From the NCBI GenBank assembly GCA_900208305.1, contig OAPG01000003.1, positions 1,302,001 to 1,366,000 on the forward strand: a stretch of 64,000 nucleotides of DNA. Reading direction: 5' to 3'. Source of the stretch: Melanopsichium pennsylvanicum. Its lineage: Eukaryota; Basidiomycota; Ustilaginomycetes; Ustilaginales. The notes under the pieces are model-generated. The model saw only the letters and a list, made by a program, of their open reading frames with translations. It ran no database searches and was not told the DNA's origin. Below are positions 31,264-41,227 of the stretch, piece after piece. The position numbers and the translations under genes are program-made. Numbering within the stretch: position 1 is the stretch's first letter; each line of letters opens with the position of its first letter.

Positions 31264-32805
31264 ATGAGCGCTGTTCAGCGCAAGCAATTCGCCCAACGAA
31301 ATGTCTTTTACCTACGAGCATCACCTTATGTCGTTCTGCAAACCATCCTCTATCTCGACTATCGCCACGTAGGATGGATGAATCTGAACCCCGACATCCT
31401 CGTCCAAGTTCTCTCCATCCTCCGCACGCGTATCATGCCCAAACTGCGTAAAGAATCCGACTCAGCCGGCAAGCTCAGCGGCATGAGCAAGAAAGAGAGA
31501 GTCGACGTGTATTCGGATAGGGATTTTCAGGTGGCATACTTCTTCCGTAGGATGGACGATAGGCATAGTGTGCTCTTAAAAGAAAAGTCCTTGATTTTCC
31601 CTGCTGATCCAACTTTAGGCGAAGTAAAGCTCGAAGATGAAGCGGAACGGTTGCATGCGCCTATCCCGCGCGCAACGAGTGCCACACCTGCTCCTGGGAG
31701 ATCCTCTAGTGTCCAAGTAAGGGATGGAGAGACAAGTGAACAGCCAGTGAGGATCAAGGATCCCCCCGAAGCAGAAATTTCAGCTTCTGGTGAGGTGAGA
31801 TCTTCGCCAGCCGACGAGACTATGGCCAGCCTCTTCGGCGCAGCTGATGACAATGGGCTGTTCAGAAGTGGGATCGAAGACGATCGAGATAGTTCATTGA
31901 TGCCTCCTCCGACGATCACCAGCACCAGGCGAACACGCAGCAGCAGCAGAGCAGCAGCAAGTAGCGAGCAGCAGACACGTTCGAAACGCGTTCGCATTCG
32001 AGAAGATATTGATGTGAAACCAGATCCGGCGGTAATCAGCGTCGATGACGACCCAACAGCACAAACACAAGCATCTGTAAGGCAAGAGATGGACGAAGCT
32101 GTTGCAGACTCTGACAACGCTGCGATCGAAATTACTGAAGAAGACGAAGAAAAGATGAAGCCAAAACTGCACGTCAAGTATGCTGGGTTTCGAATGTAAG
32201 TCAGCCCGCCCGCCTGCCTCCATCTTTTTACTTTGATACAGGGTCGTATGGCTGATCTCTTGATTCTTTTTTCCCTTTATTTGATGGTTCGCAGCTTTGG
32301 CAAGCTCCTTGTGCTGGTTGTGGAACCATCCAAACGAACCCTCGCGGCGCATCCCGAGCTGTTTGGTGAGAAGAAATCAACCGAGATCCGTCAGCTTTCC
32401 GTCGCTCCGCGTTCCATGACCCCTGGTATTGCCAACAACCGCTCAGGATCGGTTCAGGCTAGATTCACATCGCTGGAGCCAGCCGAAAGTTCAAGCCGAA
32501 ATGCAAGCGTGGGGAGAGGAGTGACACCCTTGTTCCGTGGTGCGACGCCCATGGAGAGCGAGGCGGATGGGACGCCGCGGCCGATGATGAGGGGCTCGAT
32601 GACTCCAGCACCAGGGCCACGCGGTGCGAGTGTGACTGACAACAGCGCTGTGGAAATGGTAGAGAGTGAGGGGGGAAATGTGGAGGATGGACAGGAAAGA
32701 GATGCACCGTTAATTGGAAAATTGGAGGGAATCGAGTTGGCTACGCAGATGCTGGAGATGGAGGAACAAACAACGGGTGGTAATGATATTGAAGAGGGTG
32801 ACTGA
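31264..32805 (+). CDS. Unrecognised nuclear-type protein with SUMO-like motifs
   Basis: Two exons, 31264-32195 and 32295-32805, with a 99-bp intron (GTAAGT...CAG), join in phase to 480 aa (AGFRI-FGKLL across the splice). The N-terminal 120 residues look folded and may be a conserved domain (FYLRASPYVVLQTILYLDY, NPDILVQVLSILRTRIMPKL, FQVAYFFRRMDDRH). The piece at the splice (KLHVKYAGFRIFGKLLVLVV) is also hydrophobic and ordered. Between and after them are Ser/Arg-rich and acidic disordered stretches, with a basic cluster (TRSKRVRIRED) that could be a nuclear signal. I cannot assign a family. The stop lies only 67 bp from the stop of the convergent SDR gene. Confidence 0.8.
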
Positions 32806-32872
32806 GTCATTGTTCGCACCCCTGACTGCGCCCATTATGCTCTGTGTTCCTGCCTGAATGTAGTTGAGCAAG

Positions 32873-33967
32873 TCATACGTGATCGCATGCGGCAGGCCAC
32901 CATTTGTCCTGAAGCTCGATATCTCCGGTCCTTGCATCGAGCGTGCCAAAAAGTTGCTTCTTCGCACGTACTTCCAATAGCGCCGATCGCACGATGCTTT
33001 GTGGCGAATGGAAACCATCCTGCTCCTCTTTGTGCGCGTGTGCACTTTGCAATTCCACTGTACAGGCATCAGCAATATACTTGCCGGCGTCGTCCAAGCT
33101 TGTTGCAAACGGCGCCCATGGTAGCACGTACGACATTGCGAATCTTGTCAACAATCCTGACTCCCTGCTCAACCCAGTCTGAGGCACAAAGCCAGGCTGG
33201 ACCACCACCACCTCCACACTTCCTGGCGGTACACCCTCGTGCTTAAGAGCATCTTCCAAGCGACGACGCAGCGCGCGTATGCCTAGCATCTGTAAGAACT
33301 TTGACGCAGCGTACGTCTCCCTCAGCGTCCAAGGCTTTGTACTGTCGTGAGACGAGGCGGAGAAGGAGCTGTCGAGTACGGAGAGGTCTCTGATCGAGCG
33401 ATGAAGACCACTACCAGTGAAAACTATGCGTGTTTTGCGACCCTGCTTAGCATTTTGGGTGATGTTGGGGATGAGAGAGGAAATGAAGACGAGATGGGCA
33501 ACATGATTCACGCAGGCGGTTGTTTCGATTCGGCTGTCGTCAGCTACGAGGTGGTCGGATGAGTAGGTAAAAGAAGACGACGCTCGATCTTGGTCGAGTA
33601 CGATTTCACGGCTGGATTTTGCTACCGCTGCATTGAGTAGGAAAATATCCACACCTGTACTCGAGGGATCGAACGCCCGAAGTTGGGCTTTGATCGAGGA
33701 AGCGGCTTGGCGGACAGATGCTAAGGAGGCTAAATCCATGGTGCATGCTTCAACTTTGAGTTGGGAGGTTGAAGCATCTGATTTTCTGGCCGCTTCGTAC
33801 TGATGCAGAAGCTTTTCTCTGACGAGTGAGATCGGAGAGGCATGTCTATCTCTCACCAGAAGAGTGAGATCGCAGCCCGATGCGAGAGTGGGTGATGCGA
33901 GAAGCGTCTTGAGGGCCTCGAAACCGAGCCCGGAGTGACCGCCTGTGGCGATGATGCGGACAGACAT
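32873..33967 (-). CDS. Short-chain dehydrogenase/reductase (SDR)
   Basis: Single-exon, 364 aa from the ATG at 33965-33967 (MSVRIIATGG); the four codons above it begin with TTG. The Rossmann fold has the TGGHSGLG nucleotide-binding loop (residues 8-15), an acidic second-strand region, MDLASLASVR (the Asp contacting adenine) and LLNAAVAKS in place of the usual NNAG. YAASKFLQ supplies the catalytic Tyr and Lys, with VFTGSGLH before it as the Ser strand. This layout is typical of fungal retinol-dehydrogenase or protochlorophyllide-reductase-like SDRs that use NADP(H). The substrate is unknown. The C-terminus includes a probable membrane-associated or substrate region (TRFAMSYVLPWAPF). Confidence 0.88.
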   Translation of the reverse strand: MSVRIIATGGHSGLGFEALKTLLASPTLASGCDLTLLVRDRHASPISLVREKLLHQYEAARKSDASTSQLKVEACTMDLASLASVRQAASSIKAQLRAFDPSSTGVDIFLLNAAVAKSSREIVLDQDRASSSFTYSSDHLVADDSRIETTACVNHVAHLVFISSLIPNITQNAKQGRKTRIVFTGSGLHRSIRDLSVLDSSFSASSHDSTKPWTLRETYAASKFLQMLGIRALRRRLEDALKHEGVPPGSVEVVVVQPGFVPQTGLSRESGLLTRFAMSYVLPWAPFATSLDDAGKYIADACTVELQSAHAHKEEQDGFHSPQSIVRSALLEVRAKKQLFGTLDARTGDIELQDKWWPAACDHV

Positions 33968-34825
33968 TCTTGTGTGCAAATTAGCTTGTGCAATCTTGAA
34001 GAGATCCTTGCAAAGCCTCTGAGAGGTCAGCGTTAGGTTGATAAGGAGGAGTTAGCGCCATGATCAAGGAGAATGTCAAGTCAAGTGCAAGTGGAGGGCC
34101 AACGCCGAAATCTCGAATTTGTTAGACCGACAAAAAGGCAGCCTTGCGTGATTGTCTGGACCCTGCATCATCGGGCTCTTCGGAGCCTAAGTTACCGCGC
34201 ACAAAAAAAAAAAAAAAAAAAAAAAACAGAAAACAGAAAACAGAAACCCCCCCAAAAAGAAAAGGGTAGCGAAAAAATTGGCGTGTAATAACAAATACTG
34301 ATGTGTGGGACTCGGTGCACTCTGTGATAGGTTACCCCACACAGTGCCTGCTCAGTTTACCTGAAGAACAGAGAGGACAGTAGACAGGCTTCCATCTCTA
34401 CCTGCTTGCCTGCATCTTTGATCCCCTTTCTATATTCATAAATCCATCTCATCCTTGGCATCCCATTTCATTGTCGAGATTGGTCCAAAGCTGCAAGTCT
34501 GGGTTAGCAAAGATCGTCAACACGCTCACCTCACATTCCTTTGTGTCAAACGGTCCGCCTCTTTAGTGCTTCGGTCGATCACAGCTTTGCAACCTTCTTC
34601 TCGATCCACAACACCGTTCGCTCGTCCTCTCGGTCAACGCAGTCAGCCGTAGACAGCATAACAACCACTCATGTCACACTTGACCTACATACTCTGATCA
34701 TTCGGTACTGCCACACGCCCACCTTCGCACTTGATTTGACCGCGTCTCTACCGTTTCTCTTGCCCACCGCCGCGGCAGCTCTGACACTCCTAGGCAAACG
34801 CTGACTCAGTTTGACTCCAGTCATA
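33968..34825. other. Divergent spacer SDR / transcription factor
   Basis: An 858-bp spacer with a 24-nt A-tract at 34203-34226 followed by three AAAACAG units and a C/A run. The last 400 bp are pyrimidine-rich and probably the promoter and 5' leader of the transcription-factor gene. No gene is supported. Confidence 0.55.
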
Positions 34826-37800
34826 ATGTCTTATGAGAACGAGGATGAGGCTCACGCTGCCTTTGAGCTTGTTTCGATGCGTAACGGTCGCTCGAGCGTT
34901 TCAATCGACAACTCACCAGCGCCAACAACAAGCACCAATCTTGGCACCACCGCAATTGCATCCACATCTGCTGCTGCCTTTGCATCGTCACCGCAAATTG
35001 CAGTAGACACCTCTTTTCCCTCTCTTTCCGCCTCTACCGCATCAGCAAAGAAAAAGCCCAAAGTATCATCCGATGCTAAGGCCACGTCCAACTCAAAATC
35101 CAAAGCCGATGACGACGCTGCCTCCGATGCGAAAGCAAAGAAACGCAGAAGAGTCGTCGTAGCTTGCGACACCTGTCGTCGCAAAAAGATCAAGTGTGAA
35201 GGTCTCCCAAATCCAACCAACAATTGTAATAACTGCACCGCTTACAATTACCGCTGCACTTTCAGCAGCGACGCCGACAGATCCAGGGGCAAATACGAGA
35301 TTCTCGAAAGCAAAGTCGAAACGCTTCTCAGTGCTCTTCGTTCCGTAGCACCGCACCTAGCTCGGCAATTTGAACGTGGGGAGCTCAACGTCACAGGACC
35401 CAGCGGATCCAGCGCACCGCCGCAGAATGCCAACCCATGGCAATCGCTCGAAAAACATCGCAGCGACGACGATTCAATGCAGCCACTAGACGGAGCCAAC
35501 ACAGCTTCCATGGAGACACGCCACTATCATGATCTTCCTTCACATACAGCCGTCCGTCTCAGCCGCGATGCAAATGAACCCGATGATGCCGACGGCCAAG
35601 TCAGTGGCTCTGGGAATGCCGCCGGTTCGTCCGATGCTGCCAAGCGTCAAGATCGAGACGCTCTGCTGCCAGACGTCGAAGATGGCCGGCCGCGTTACTT
35701 TGGCCGCTCATCCACCATGACACTCTTCCACAGTATCGCCGACGAGAGTCGTCCAACCAGTCCTTCACCAGGCTCGCATCGTTCTGCCGATCAAGTCCTC
35801 GACCATGCTGGCATCAGCTATGAGACACATGTGCACAACAGCAATCGATACGCCAAATCATTTCCAATCACCGCTTCTCAGCCAAACTCGGCCGCGGGAG
35901 GGGCCGGTCCCGACAGTGGGAGCAAGGCGGCAGGACCTCGCCTCCTCTACCCGACCAATTCCAAAGAATGGATCCAATTGCTTCGTCGCAAGAACACCGT
36001 TGCAGTCGGGCGAGACGATGCTGTGACCGAGGAATGGTTTGAACGCTACACGCTGCCCGACCGCGACCTCATCAAGGACTTGTTCGATTTGTTCTTTGAG
36101 AAGTTGCATCCTCTCATGCCCATCGTCCATCGGCCCTCTCTCGAACGCGACCTTGCAACTGGCAGAGCCGACAAGGATTCGGCCTTTCGAGGTTTTGTGT
36201 TCACCATCCTTGCCATTACATCACGCTTCTCCGATGATCCACGCGTTCTTGCCGATTCAGGCGACCCCGACACGGCTGGAGACCACTTTGCCGCCGCAAG
36301 TCGTCTCTATCACCAGGTCTACGCTGCCAGTCTAATCAATGTACAGGTCATGATCTTGACAGCCACCTTCATGCATGGCGCCATCGGTCCCGGAGCCAGC
36401 TGGACAGTGCTCGGTGTGGCTATCCGTGCGCTTCAGGATATAGGACTGCATCAGGAGAAAGCATATAGAGGTTTTTCGCCTTACGAGCAAGAGTTGCGCA
36501 GGCGAGTGTTTTGGGGCGCCTTTATTCTGGATTGCATCTTTTCCATCAACATGGGCCGACCATTGGCGCTCAAACTGTCGGACTGCGACGTCAAGCTGCC
36601 GCTTGAAATCGACGATGATGTCCTCTTCCAGTACGAGCAAGGCGGACGCATCCCGACTCCACCCGCGCGCACCGCCTCGGACAAGCCGATCGTCATGAGC
36701 GGCTTCATTCACATGATCAAACTCAACGTCATTGTGCAGGATGTTGTGCATGTGCTTTACTCGCCAAGATGGCGTCAAGACGGAAGCGGGCGGGGCAAGC
36801 CGCCTGCGAATCCCGAACAAAAAGCTATGCCCGAATACAAGGACATGGTCATCCTCTCCAAGCGTCTCGAAGAGTGGGTAGCCGACACTCCAAGCCATCT
36901 TCGATCAATTGAGAGCCCGTTCCGACTGCAAGCAGGATTGGTGCAATGTGGCACGCACGACATCCGGCTCTACATTCTCAAGCCCTTCCTCGAGCATAGT
37001 GCTCTGCGAAAGATGCTCCATCCGCAGTGCGTTTACCATGCGCGCGAATGCTTACGAGTCGTAATCGCTCTGCATGAGGGAGATCACATGAGCGACCTCG
37101 TTTTCATCTTCCAACAAGCCTTTATGAGCACGGCGACATTCATGGTCACGGTATGGCACGAATGTCGCGCCGTGGACAAACTTGCCGAAGATAACAATCT
37201 CGTAGAATCTACGCTGCGCATCTTTGCTGCCTTTGACGACCGTTACTTTTCCCGACTCTTCCGTCGCGCGCACCGCATCTTGCGAGACATTGCATTGCGA
37301 TCGATGCATACGATGACTTCGGATCAAAGGGAACGAGTGAGTCGAATGTTGGTCAGGGCGGATCAGCGCATGTCCGGTGTCGTGCCTTCGACTTTGCTCG
37401 GTATGAAGCCCATGTCGGGCATGATCCAGCCTCGGCCTGATGCATCTCTGCCTCCTTCGGCGAGGATGGCAGCTAAAAACGAGAGGGTAGAGCGTCGAGC
37501 TAGTGGCCAAGTCGGAGACGCCGGAAGTGGCCAATTCTTGAATGACCCCATCTCGGCAGCCTCGTACATCCACAGCTGGTCACCGATTCCATCCGCACCC
37601 ATGTCGCCCAGCCGCAACTCGATCAGTGATGGTAGCTATGTTGGTGAGAGTCAGATCACATCTGCTGCTTTTGCGCAGTTCATGATGAATGGTGGTACAG
37701 ACAACACTCCAGCAGCAGCAGCAGCAGCAGGAGCGAACGCCAATATCGACAACAGCAGCAGTGGGTCGATGGGTGGTGGATCCATATCTAGCGCAGGCAT

Positions 37801-38248
37801 ACGAGCGATGGATGCAGCCGCTACTCCACGCTCGCACGTCAGTCAGGATACGGATAGCTCGGCCAATAGAATGACGACCATTCACCCTGCGTCCTTTGGC
37901 GATGTGCGCGGCATGATGCCCTTCTATACCGACGATACTGGCTCTGCACCGCATCAACTTGAGGATCTCTCATGGACAGACTACTTTTCAAAATTTCTGG
38001 ATGATATTGGAGGTGCAGGCACTCCCACGACAACCACGGGTACTGCAAGTGGTTCAGGTAGCGATGTGACGGCAGCTACTCATGCATATCATACGCCAAT
38101 AGCCAGTATGGGAAGCACATCTAATCCGCCGCCACCACCAGCCTCGCACAACGAGATGCAGTTTGGCATGGGCTCACAAAATACACAAGCACCCATGTCG
38201 CATCCTGCACAGTCGGCCTCTCGTCGACTTTCGCGAACGCAGCACTAG
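34826..38248 (+). CDS. Zn2Cys6 fungal-specific transcription factor
   Basis: Single-exon, 1140 aa from the ATG at 34826 (MSYENEDEAH); the frame upstream opens with TTG. The DNA-binding zinc cluster has six Cys at residues 114, 117, 124, 134, 137 and 144, preceded by the basic KKRRRVVVA and followed by a short coiled linker (YEILESKVETLLSAL). The fungal-specific TF middle homology region lies at about 400-720. It includes FFEKLHPLMPIVHRPS, GVAIRALQDIGLHQE and ELRRRVFWGAFILD, the classic signature. The C-terminal 300 residues are Ser/Gly/Ala-rich with an Ala repeat. The protein is nuclear and binds CGG-type half sites as a family property; target genes cannot be inferred here. Confidence 0.93.
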   Translation: MSYENEDEAHAAFELVSMRNGRSSVSIDNSPAPTTSTNLGTTAIASTSAAAFASSPQIAVDTSFPSLSASTASAKKKPKVSSDAKATSNSKSKADDDAASDAKAKKRRRVVVACDTCRRKKIKCEGLPNPTNNCNNCTAYNYRCTFSSDADRSRGKYEILESKVETLLSALRSVAPHLARQFERGELNVTGPSGSSAPPQNANPWQSLEKHRSDDDSMQPLDGANTASMETRHYHDLPSHTAVRLSRDANEPDDADGQVSGSGNAAGSSDAAKRQDRDALLPDVEDGRPRYFGRSSTMTLFHSIADESRPTSPSPGSHRSADQVLDHAGISYETHVHNSNRYAKSFPITASQPNSAAGGAGPDSGSKAAGPRLLYPTNSKEWIQLLRRKNTVAVGRDDAVTEEWFERYTLPDRDLIKDLFDLFFEKLHPLMPIVHRPSLERDLATGRADKDSAFRGFVFTILAITSRFSDDPRVLADSGDPDTAGDHFAAASRLYHQVYAASLINVQVMILTATFMHGAIGPGASWTVLGVAIRALQDIGLHQEKAYRGFSPYEQELRRRVFWGAFILDCIFSINMGRPLALKLSDCDVKLPLEIDDDVLFQYEQGGRIPTPPARTASDKPIVMSGFIHMIKLNVIVQDVVHVLYSPRWRQDGSGRGKPPANPEQKAMPEYKDMVILSKRLEEWVADTPSHLRSIESPFRLQAGLVQCGTHDIRLYILKPFLEHSALRKMLHPQCVYHARECLRVVIALHEGDHMSDLVFIFQQAFMSTATFMVTVWHECRAVDKLAEDNNLVESTLRIFAAFDDRYFSRLFRRAHRILRDIALRSMHTMTSDQRERVSRMLVRADQRMSGVVPSTLLGMKPMSGMIQPRPDASLPPSARMAAKNERVERRASGQVGDAGSGQFLNDPISAASYIHSWSPIPSAPMSPSRNSISDGSYVGESQITSAAFAQFMMNGGTDNTPAAAAAAGANANIDNSSSGSMGGGSISSAGIRAMDAAATPRSHVSQDTDSSANRMTTIHPASFGDVRGMMPFYTDDTGSAPHQLEDLSWTDYFSKFLDDIGGAGTPTTTTGTASGSGSDVTAATHAYHTPIASMGSTSNPPPPPASHNEMQFGMGSQNTQAPMSHPAQSASRRLSRTQH

Positions 38249-39934
38249 TTGTGAACATGCTTATCGAACAGGTGTAATTGTAGATTGTGTTACACAAATG
38301 TTGTCCACACTCGTAATGTACTTTACCGTATTGTATGTGTTGTAGATTTGCATGAACTGGTGTGAGGTTTGTAGGGTTGCGTTGCTGACCTTGGCTTGGC
38401 GAGTTGGAAAACAGGTTTAGACCGGATTGAGAGGGAGATGTTTAGTCGAAGCAATGCTCGGATCGGAAGAGCACAGCACTAGAGCGGTTTTGGTGATCAC
38501 TGTGTTGATGGGATGGGTTCTGTAGCCGAGGTCGGGATTTGAAAGATTGTGATAGTTCTGGATGGATATCAACTTGATGAGATACGCATCTCAATGGACT
38601 ATGTAATGTGACAATCACCATGCTGAATAATCATTTCACGCTTTAGATTGCACTGCGGTTTCTGTGTGATTAGCCAATCCAGATGGTGGTAGTGCTTGTG
38701 CTCCCAATCAGGCACACACGGTTGTTGACCCTGCCTGAACAAAGATTGTGTTTGTTTGAGTGAATTCACCCCAGGTTGCTGAGTCTCATTCACCGCCCTG
38801 TGCCCCCAAAAGCCATACAATGATGTTTGCAAAACTTGCAAGGCTTGAGACGCGTTGGCGGCCTCTGTTTGAGTGCAGCAGTCAAGGTGGGTACAAGGCA
38901 GATATGATGGTGTTACTCATAGTAATAGCCCGAGGCAACAAGACAGCCACAAACACACTGCTGTTGATGCACGATTACACTTTCACTCATCATTTGTAAG
39001 CATAGTGAACCACATCTTTCTCAGGCAAATTCATCAAGACGCATCTCATCATTGAAATGACTTTGCTTATGCACTTCTGCTTCAAAACCCATCGAGACAA
39101 CTTGGACTCATTGCGATCGAGGTGCACCGAAACTGCTACCGCTCTACTGTAAATTTCAGTGTCCTGGACTGTGTGTGTTTTGCTGTGTTTTGTTATTGTG
39201 TTCTGTATTTGTCTCGGCCAAAGCGAGAGTTTTTTAAAAAAAAAAAAAAAAAAAAAGGAACCCACGCTCAGTATTGTTCTGTGCAGAAGCACGATCTCGT
39301 AGCCGAAATTTAAAACAGAGTGAGTGCAATCACGGATCAAAGAGTTGACATGTCGCGATGTTCGCGTGGTGGGCTTCTCCAACTGCAACTGCAAAAAGTA
39401 GTTTATTGTTGCACGGGCCAACCAGCTTGAAATAAGTCAAGGATGCGTTTGTAACTTGTCCAGCTTCATGATGTTGCATTCAGGATTGTACTGTTCCAAT
39501 GCTAGGTTGTCAGGAGTAAATTTGACGAGTCGAACGTCGGCATAAAATCAAGTTGAGTTGTCCATAGCTCAATTTCGAATACTGACGTGCCCCATCTTCA
39601 TGCAGGTGCGCCAAACTGCATCTGCGCCAAGCCGAATTTTGTGCATTTTGCGAGAGCTTTAGCGGATTGACTGCCATGTTACCATGATTTTTGGCGTTGC
39701 TCCCGCTAACTCCCGCTAAATGGGGTCCGCTGAGCAGCAGCATCGGATTGTAAATCGGTTCGCGGTCGAATGAAATAGGTCGGAAGCTCGAGACTCGAAA
39801 GATCACAGCCGAGCTAAGGAGGACAGGCCAAGACCCTGTCGATCCCCTCTCGCTGACGTACTGTAGTGCCCTTTCTTTGGTTGCGCATACATTTCACTCT
39901 CGCCTCCTTTCTGACCCACTACTCTTGTAGCTTC

Positions 39935-39965
<31 letters not shown>

Positions 39966-40023
39966 TCCTCCATCATTATCTCCTTTCGACACGATCACAA
40001 TCATCGGTAACCTTACTGACAAA
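38249..40023. other. 1.8-kb gene-poor region
   Basis: No gene supported. Frames of 80-143 codons exist but are interrupted by homopolymers (one reads through a 21-nt A-tract at 39236-39256) and lack any recognisable motif. The region has two TACTGTA copies (39145, 39859) and, at its right end, a CCTTGA hexamer array. Confidence 0.5.
39936..39965 (+). repeat. (CCTTGA)5 hexanucleotide repeat
   Basis: Five perfect CCTTGA units ending 58 bp before the ATG of the GPI-anchored protein gene, so in its core promoter or 5' leader. Confidence 0.95.
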
Positions 40024-41227
40024 ATGCAGATCACCAACGCTCTCGCTCTTTTGGCTTCGCTCGCTGGGCTGGCGCACGCTTTCGAAGTCAGCTTTCCAAA
40101 CAACACGGGAGGTTACTGGGTGGTACGTTCGCAACACGATGAGAAGCTCAAAAAACAAAGGGGGAATGTATGCTGACAATTGACCCTTGACAAACGTTCC
40201 ACGACGGAATACAGACTAATCACACCAATACGTTGGTAGGTATTTAGGCGTGCTGGGCCTATACATACACCAACGCATTCAGAGGGTAATGAGCTGACCC
40301 GAAATGTCCCTCTGCCAAATTGGCGACGCAATGCGATTGCACTTCTTGTGGATCAAACAGAATTGGAAAGGTATGGCCTTTGATTTTAAGCCCATTGTTC
40401 ATCGCAGGTCTCTCGGACAGGCATGCTGACTTCAGCACTTCTTATCGTTCGGTCTCACTATCAATAGCCAACTCGAGCGACCCCACCTACTTCTCGGTGC
40501 AGCTGCTCAACTCGAACAACTCTCAGCTCAACGGTAACTTCCAGATCGGTAACGCGCTCAACACTGCCGTGAGTCTTCCACCAAGCCCATAAGTTCCCCA
40601 CAGGATAAGCTCGGTTGACTGATGCTCATACACCTTGACGCTCTGTGCGATATATCTACAGAACGGAACGGCCCAGATCTTCATTGACCAAATTCCCAGT
40701 GGCACTTACACTTTGCTGCTTGTCAACAGCAGCAACTACGCGCTTGATCGTAAGTGATATTTTGCGCCCCTTCTGAATGGTTGCACAGAACCCAACTTAC
40801 ATATCCCTCGACTTGACTCGTCTTGGCTACATGAACAACAGGGCCCCAGGTGTACTACAGTAAGTCTACCTCTGATACTTTCACCCACACTTGCCTCGTA
40901 GAATTCCTTAGGACCCGGAACTGATCCTCAACCAAACCAATTTCTCGCATTTCTCGCGTTTCTCGCATTATAGCCTCGAGCTCCTTCGAAATCAAGCCAA
41001 ACGGCACCACTCCCGCTCAGGTCACGGCCAACACCAACGCAAACCCAGACTCTTCGTCTACCAAGGCTGCTACCGGATCGGCCAGCGCAACTCTTTCGAG
41101 CGCAAGCAGCACTGGTACCGCTCGCCAAGGTAACAGCAATGGCACCTTAGGTAGCAATGTCGCTATCATGGGTACTGTCGCTTCGGTCATCCTCGGTCTT
41201 GGTCTTGGTCTTGGTCTGATCGTCTAA
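40024..41227 (+). CDS. GPI-anchored Ser/Thr-rich wall protein (Kre9/Knh1 N-terminal type), 7 exons
   Basis: Exons 40024-40122, 40215-40235, 40361-40370, 40468-40568, 40662-40749, 40842-40859 and 40974-41227 (99, 21, 10, 101, 88, 18 and 254 bp) join to 196 aa; all introns are 92-125 bp and GT..AG. A signal peptide (residues 1-19, cleaved after AHA) is followed by one immunoglobulin-like domain of the Kre9/Knh1 N-terminal family (VSFPNNTGGYWV, TNTLNWKANSSDP, YFSVQLLNSNNS, IFIDQIPSGTYTLLLVNS). A Ser/Thr/Ala linker and a hydrophobic GPI-signal tail follow (VAIMGTVASVILGLGLGLGL). It should be GPI-anchored at the plasma membrane or wall, using the pathway that includes PIG-S. The microexons are supported because only this join restores the domain motif TLNWKANSSDP. 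Confidence 0.88.

Noticed and set aside
38990..39421. 143-codon minus-strand frame
   Set aside because: Reads through a 21-base A-tract as poly-Phe and has no motif.
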